Of a stretch of DNA of 64,000 nucleotides, positions 57,983 to 64,000 are shown in pieces. The stretch is from Lycium barbarum (Eukaryota; Streptophyta; Magnoliopsida; Solanales; Solanaceae). The stretch is from the NCBI RefSeq assembly GCF_019175385.1, contig NC_083344.1, positions 27,964,231 to 28,028,230 on the forward strand. The letters are read 5' to 3'. Within the stretch, counting starts at the first letter, position 1, and each line of letters begins with the position of its first letter. The notes below the pieces were generated by a model that saw nothing but the letters and a program-made list of their open reading frames with translations, ran no database searches and was not told the origin of the DNA. The position numbers and the translations under genes were made by a program.

Positions 57983-60900
57983 TGTTATATCCCGTGTTTA
58001 CACACCTTTGGAAAATTGGAAATAATTTGGACTTATAGGAAATAAGGTCATATTGAATTTATGTAACCCATGAGTTGTTCATGAAAGAATATTAATGTGG
58101 AAGTGTTGAAGAAGGCCAAGGGCAAAAATTGGAATTTCGGAAATTAGTTTCGGGAATTACAAATGGGATCTATAAGTCATTGGGCCAAAATAATTGAATG
58201 AAAAATTTAGGCCCAACACTTAAGGGATGGCTGGCCATGTAGGCCCAAAACCCACCAATTTAATGAATATTTTCCATGTGTTGGAATTAATATATGAAGC
58301 CCTTATCTATTGGAATATTCAAGAAGCATAGAAAAGAAAGAACAAAACAAAAGAAGAGCAAAAATTGAAGGGAATTCGGCCAAACCCTCACAAATTCACC
58401 TTCAAAAATCTTCCTCCAAAAATTATTATCTTGTGGTTTGTCTACTAAATTATGTGTCCTTTACAACTTGGTGTAGTTGGTTTGGAAGAAAGAGGACTTG
58501 TTTCTTCAAATTGACAACTCACTCAAGTGAAGAAGATTGGAGAAAAAGGTAAGAACTCATCCCTTTTTATTATGTTATGAAGGTTTGTTTGTGTTGTAGT
58601 ATGTAGGGATGAGTAGAAAGTATGGAAATATGGAAGTTTGCAAAGTGGGTATATAGATATATGTAGCCGTGTGTGTGCAATGTGGTGTAGGCAAAAATGA
58701 GTTGAATTTTATGTTGTATTCTAATTGTGGTTATGGTGGGAATTATATTGGAAGTGGAAGTTAAATTAATTTGGTTGAAGTTGTAAAATGGGCACTTGGC
58801 CGTGTGGCACTTCTTGAAGAAATGGGAATGAATTAATGTTGTTTAATATGTTAGTGGTGTTGTTGTGATCCTTGCAATGTAGATGAAGGTAAAATGATGT
58901 AAGTTTGCATTGAAATGGAATGTAGTGGCTTATGTCGTTTTAGAATGATTTTATGACATTATGAAAATAAAGTTATTAAGTTGCAAATTATGATGAGTAT
59001 TGATGAAGTTGGAAGCTAGAAACATATTATGAGTGTGTTTGTTAAAGATTAGAAGTTTCGGACGAGTTATGACTTTAGCCGAAAGTTTGTATATTATGTA
59101 TATCGTATGAATATTTTGTGGAAATGCTATGAAATGCTTTTAAACTATGTTGTGGTGATCTAGATTGATAATGAATGTGAAATCGTTGAGCTTAGTTTGA
59201 AAGTTAAGGTTAAAGTGAATGTTATGGCATTATGTCGGCAAGTAGAACTAGTTATGTCATATTGTGTTTTGTATTGATTGTGGTTGTTGTGGGTGTTGTT
59301 GTTGGGTTGTTGTTGATTGATTTGGCCGAGTTGAATTCTCGGGGGTGCTATATGTATAGGGGAAATGCTGCCGAAATTTCGGTAGACAAATAAGAGTTGA
59401 ATTGAATTTGTAGCATCTATAACTTACAATTGGTAAATGTGACCATTTGCAGATTTTCGACGAAACGGAGAGTGAGCTTGGATAGGCTTAAAAAGCTCAA
59501 AAGGTATGTAAAGCTACCCCGATCCTTCTTTTGGCATGTCTAAGTGTTTTAGGATCGGATTCGGGCCTCAAAAGACCTTCTTGGCCATCGGAATCCGCAA
59601 GAGAAAATCTCAGTTTTTCCCTCAGTAGAATTGAACCATTTTGATATGCTTTTCCTGAAAGTATGTAGACTTTCTCTAAACTCCTTGAAAAGCTATAGAA
59701 TGTCCGTAGAACCTTTATAGGTGACCCCATAAGCTCAAAGGGCGTAATTTGAGCCCACCGCCTTGATTGTTCCGAGGTGGGCCCGCTATTCCCGGTTTTG
59801 CCCTTAATGTACTAAAGTCCCCTCTTTGAACGATTTTTGGAAGAAATGTTTCGACTACCCTTTTAATTACCTAACTAATATGGTTTTAAATATTCCATTA
59901 AGTCTGATAAATTGTTTTGATACTCGAAACTCATTTACTATGATTCCTTCCGACTTCATCGGATCGGTTTGTCTTTGATATGCCTCATCGAGTCTATGGA
60001 AACATTTATGATAATTTACTTGCATTAGTTTCTCACGACTCTATTCGTGGATACCCCAATGTTTCCCACACTGAGCCCGGGCCAGGATATGTTGTCAAGC
60101 GTGATCCTCTGCATTGTTCGTCGTGCCTCGATGTGAGGGGGCAGGTATACGCGTACATGGGTTTGTGGAGTATGCTGTGCCATGTACGCTTGTTCTGATA
60201 TGATTTACTATGGCCATCTGCTATGATATGTTATGTTATGGGGTTATGCCCCTATTCTGATTCTTCTGTGTTGTGGCACCAGCGTCGGGAGGGTGGCCAC
60301 GTTCTGTCGGCCGAGTCCCTTGGCAGGGGCCGGATTTGATATGACATATGTTCTGTACACACTCTGCATGTTTTGGAAATATGTATCTGATACTTTGGAT
60401 TTTCCATTTACTTTCTGTATGTTCTGCACCAGTTATGATTTTGTTTCTGCAACTCAGGCTTTACATATTCAGTACATATTTCGTACTGACCCCCTTTTCT
60501 TCGGGGGTTGCGTTTTCATGCCGCGCAGGTACCGACGACAGGTTTGCTGATCCGTCTGCTTAGGATCTCATTCTGCTATTTTTGGAGCGCTCTTTTATTC
60601 AGAGCCATCTTTTGGTATAGTCTGTCACTTCTATATATGTATATTCTCGTTCATGGGTACGGCGGGGCCCTGTCCCGTCATAGGATTCTGTTGGTTTGTT
60701 AGAGGTCTGTGGACATGTTGTGGGTTGGGATCTTTCTGTACAGTTGGGTGCTTATGTTGTGTTTGGGCGATCCCATTCGCCGCGGCGGCCGGTCCGCATA
60801 TATTTAGATGTTGCTTTGTTGGCCCTGTGTGGCCTTTGTTGGTATTTTCTGCGTGCAGGATATGTGGGATAGTCCATAAAACAAAGGAAACTCTGCCAAA

Positions 60901-61019
60901 TTTTTTCTAAAAATTAGCTAAATTTGAAATGAAGCCTTGTCGGCTTCTGCCATATACTAGAATGCGTTTGAGTGCCCAGATCGGGCACTAGTCATGGCCT
61001 ACGGGGTTGAGTCGTGACA
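57983..61019 (+). mobile_element. Solo LTR J, B family
   Basis: TGTTATATCCCGTGTTTACA to GAGTCGTGACA, 3,037 bp, flanked by gcaat (57978-57982 and 61020-61024). The uninterrupted C 3' LTR (around 50345) confirms the empty site. It is collinear with the B LTRs, but more diverged from them than they are from each other. It has the donor-like AAAAGGTATGTAAAGCT at about 59500 and the double stem-loop at 60469-60507. Confidence 0.94.
60469..60507 (+). other. Conserved LTR double stem-loop (J)
   Basis: TCAGTAC-ATATTTC-GTACTGA then CCCCC-TTTTCTTC-GGGGG. Confidence 0.78.
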
Positions 61020-61338
61020 GCAATAATACATATATATCACCATCAATGACAATGCCCATATAAATATACATAAGCCGACGAGGCTAACAAAATGATATCC
61101 AAAGTATGGCAGACAAGGCCAAATACATATAACCATATACACATGTCTACAATCCTCTAAGGAGAGTATGTCATATCACATAGGCGGGACAGGACTCCGC
61201 CATGCCCATAAGTATGTACACAAAAGAATAAATACCAAAAACTGTAGCTTCGAATGAAATGGAGCTTCGCTATGTAGTCCCTGAGTAATAAGGCTATTGA
61301 TCAAGTATTTCTCCCTGGCCACCTGCGGGCTTGACGCA

Positions 61339-61380
61339 GCGTCCACAAACAAAAGGAAGTCAGTACGAAGAATTCACTGA
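61339..61380 (-). other. Degraded LTR double stem-loop (C 5' LTR)
   Basis: Counterpart of 50662-50702. The second stem has lost a pair (CGTCC with GGAAG) and the first has a changed right arm. Confidence 0.6.
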
Positions 61381-61752
61381 GTATGTAAAGCATGATCAAC
61401 ATCATTATGAAAGCATAATCGACGACATAAGAAATAGCATAACATGGGAGGTAGCAGAACCATCGTAATAAACACTTACCTGATTTTTTATAGGGACTTT
61501 CCATTTCTAATGCGTAACCGTGTACATACATCCATATCTGTATCCGTATTCGTATCAATTTTCATATTCATAGCATGTTCGTATTCATATCATACACATA
61601 GCGTATACATATCCATATCATATACATGGCATACCCGGCCATGAAGGTTCAGTGTTTCACATACCTGGCCCTACCAAGGCTCAGGGTTATACATACCTGG
61701 CCCTACCAAGGCTCAGGGTTGTCCGTACCCAACAGCAGTAATGCGCACGCAA

Positions 61753-61755
<3 letters not shown>

Positions 61756-61817
<62 letters not shown>
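61756..61817 (+). repeat. AT microsatellite in the C 5' LTR
   Basis: About 30 AT units. The homologous site in the 3' LTR (51045-51062) has about nine. Confidence 0.93.
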
Positions 61818-61819
<2 letters not shown>

Positions 61820-62445
61820 TACCCGGCCATATAAGATCGGGGTTTCATAATAGTCATACATAGACACATATACATAAAAGCTCATAAGCATCTTTAGCAT
61901 CATTACTATCATCGTTCATTACATCTATCCCCCGAGGATTACTCATCATATAAGGAATATAGTACAATCGTAACATATCGAGGATCATGAGCTTAGTAGC
62001 CTTTAAAGATAGAATCATTCGGAGGACATCATAGGCTCATGAAAGAATAAATATATGGCCAGAGAACCATGCCTTATCGAAAGAAGGGTTAGCCTTAAAT
62101 ACCTTTTCGTTCAACTATTCTATCACTTGAACATTCTCCTTCAATGCTCACATTTCTACCTTCATTAGAGTTATACTAACATTAGAAAATTGATAGCTTA
62201 GCTTACTTGACTAAATCTAGAGAAAATTGGACAGCATCTCATTTATTTATACGACTCCCTCCATGTCATATATCAACACCCAAACATATATAATAACATT
62301 CACAACATCATAACAATAATCTTTGTTCACCTATATTATACATATTCCTCCATTCACTTCCAATCATCCATATCCATGGTCATAGCACACTATTACGTTC
62401 ATTCATATACAATGTCTATCCCATGTTCTCAACATTATTTATAAC

Positions 62446-64000
62446 TGCCACGACCCGACTAGGGGCCGTGACGAGTACCCGGTACTTGTACCGAGCACCC
62501 CTTATCTTGTCTCATATCCTTATTACTAAGTGGGTCGTATGACCTATACCATTTTTTTTTCTTTGTTACTTAACATTAACATTAGTAGCATAGTTATGAA
62601 CATAGGCGAACAACCTTTACTAACACATTATACATCGACTAGGACTGCTAAAAGTACAAAACATTTACTGTACACATCTGTCTACGAGCCTCTAGACATA
62701 ATACACATATACACAAGAAGGGCCGAGCACTGTCACGCCCGAATATATATATACACAAAAGTAGTACCAATAAACAGTGGCTCCGGAACAACTGGAGCAC
62801 TCTCTATGAACCGCTGGTGGAGCTTCTAAGAACCGGACCCGTCTACCTGCTTACCTGCGCGGCATGAAACGCAGCGTCCACAAGAAGGGACGTCAGTACG
62901 AATAGTGTACCGAGCATGTAAGGCATGAAAAATAGAAAAGAGAGGAATATAAATTGCAACGCATAACATAATGAAATCATAGGACATATAGAGCGATAAT
63001 AGAGAATCCTGTACATGTATGTACCACCCAGGGCAGATGCCATGCATGCTAAGCTGTCTTTAAAAAACAACATTTCGTGTTCATATATGAATATAAAACA
63101 TAATGTATTGCCGAGGCGTCGGCAGCCGATCCATTTAGCCATGAATGTGTGTAAATATCCCGCGTCCGGGACGATATCAAGTCAAATACGGCTACATGTA
63201 CCGTGTGTATATCCCAGCGTCTATAGCGCTCTGCCCTGCTCCCTTCTTCCCCGTATACATATACATATATACATATATATCATAGCATGCAAGGGAGCCC
63301 AAAGAGAAGCTATAACGTTATCGGAGTGACGTAAGGTCGGTAGCCTCCGATTACATTATGAAATCGTCATGGTCGTCAGGTCTCACCTTGAAGGAACAAT
63401 AATTATAAGGCGAGACTATCAATAAAGAATAACATCACGAGAGAACATAGAACAGGATCATAAGGTATTGTTTCATGTACTATGGAATCTTTAATCATGG
63501 AATCATCATTGTCATATTCATCATGTAAACATTTTCTTTCCTGACATCATCCATGTCATTGTAGAACATACTCATCGTCATTGACAAAAAAACTTACTTT
63601 GCCATATCCTTTATTTTGGGAAAATGCGGGCGTTTGGAAAAAATGTACGAGCTATTGGGGAGAAGATCATACCTTAGGATCAATAGATTAGTTAAACAAC
63701 TATTGTTTAGTAGTCGGAATAGTAACTAAAAGTTTCCCTTAATTATAGTACGAAAATAAGCTAAATGGAACAATAGGAGGGAATTTGGGAATAGTGGGCC
63801 CACCTCAGGTCGACCGGGGTGGCGTACCCAAATTGCATATAATAAGTTTCATGGAGTCACTTATGAAGGTTTTGTTATAATCCGGTTTCAATTGGAAAGT
63901 TATAGAAGTAGGAGCCATTGTTTCAACAAGATAGGAAAAATTTAAGTCAATTCTATTGAATGAAAAAGGGTTAATTTCAATCTCGGATTTCTAGGAATAG
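62446..64000 (-). mobile_element. LTR L (partial), nested in the C 5' LTR
   Basis: At 62446 the C LTR is broken by TGCCACGACCCGACTAGGGG, the reverse complement of an LTR end of the GGGTCGTGGCA type. ataac (62441-62445) is the probable target duplication. It runs past the window end, so solo or full status is unknown. It has a double stem-loop at 62874-62913, and the segment at about 63310-63410 is similar to LTRs F and H. No coding sequence is visible. Confidence 0.8.
62874..62913 (-). other. Conserved LTR double stem-loop (L)
   Basis: In LTR orientation GGTACAC-TATTC-GTACTGA (outer pairs weakened), then CGTCC-CTTCTTGT-GGACG, leading to CTGCGTTTCATGCCGCGCAGGTA. Confidence 0.72.

Larger units (their letters stand above)
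50198..62445 (-). mobile_element. Element C: chromovirus on the minus strand
   Basis: On the minus strand: 5' LTR (from beyond the window to 57835, with J and L nested), primer site, leader, gag-pol pseudogene, polypurine tract, 3' LTR (52619-50198). The base pair sequence left of the 3' LTR, gtatc (50193-50197), is the presumed target duplication. Its partner is outside the window. Related to B, but with clearly different LTRs that are close to the D family. Confidence 0.93.
57835..62445 (-). repeat. 5' LTR of element C, interrupted by J and L
   Basis: 57835-57982 plus 61020-62445 align with 50198 to about 51695 of the 3' LTR. The rest, about 0.9 kb with the promoter and LTR start, lies beyond L and outside the window. 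It has an AT array of about 60 bp (61756-61817) where the 3' LTR has about 18 bp. Confidence 0.9.

Noticed and set aside
1..64000. Host protein-coding genes
   Set aside because: Every long open frame is gag-pol of a retrotransposon; the remaining frames are short and lie within LTRs or interiors.
1..64000. Hammerhead ribozyme or retrozyme motifs
   Set aside because: I looked for CTGATGAG with a GAAA core in the LTRs and found no complete arrangement.

Overview
The window is plant nuclear DNA made almost entirely of nested LTR retrotransposons; I see no host gene, tRNA gene, intact rRNA gene or CRISPR array. Most elements belong to one group of Ty3/gypsy chromoviruses. They share a gag beginning MPPKKATAAQK or similar, a Ty3-type order PR-RT-RNaseH-INT, a chromodomain-like C terminus, an initiator-Met tRNA primer site (TGGTATCAGAGC) and LTRs of 2.4-3.1 kb running TGTTA...GTGACA. 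This fits the Tekay/Del lineage. A eudicot, probably Solanaceae, is my inference from overall resemblance and cannot be proven from this window.

Layout from left to right. (A) 1-10811, + strand: 3' part of a chromovirus with decayed pol and a 3' LTR. Its chromodomain region is split at 3205-8147 by a 4.9-kb solo LTR of Tat/Ogre type (5-bp duplication gtacc). (E) 10812-30571, +: an older element with 5' LTR, gag and 3' LTR. Both of its LTRs carry the same minus-strand solo LTR (D1 10825-13389, D2 27184-29635; duplication tattt in both). Its protease region is split by solo LTR F (15906-25318, duplication ttatc), and F is split by element G (17230-23456, duplication ctatg). G is a nearly non-coding LTR element with a 5S rRNA-derived segment inside. 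(K) 30572-36851, -: 5' LTR, primer site and leader of a related element, its LTR split by solo LTR H (33006-35645, duplication attac). (B) 36869-48319, +: a complete two-LTR element (duplication ctgag) with a frameshifted and stop-ridden gag-pol. 48325-50197 is unassigned old repeat DNA. (C) 50198-62445, -: element with 3' LTR, gag-pol pseudogene and most of its 5' LTR, which is split by B-like solo LTR J (57983-61019, duplication gcaat) and by the start of minus-strand LTR L (62446 to the end). Nesting reaches four levels: K contains E, which contains F, which contains G.

No element looks autonomous. Every gag-pol has stops or frameshifts, and C has lost catalytic aspartates in both protease and reverse transcriptase. 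Non-coding signals are far better kept than the proteins. They include primer site and polypurine tract, a leader stem-loop, a hairpin next to the polypurine tract, dyad-symmetric promoter blocks, and a double stem-loop in every LTR whose second stem changes on both sides in step between families. These conserved RNA-like modules, the 5S-bearing element G and the LTR-within-LTR in both copies of E's LTR are the main items to follow up.
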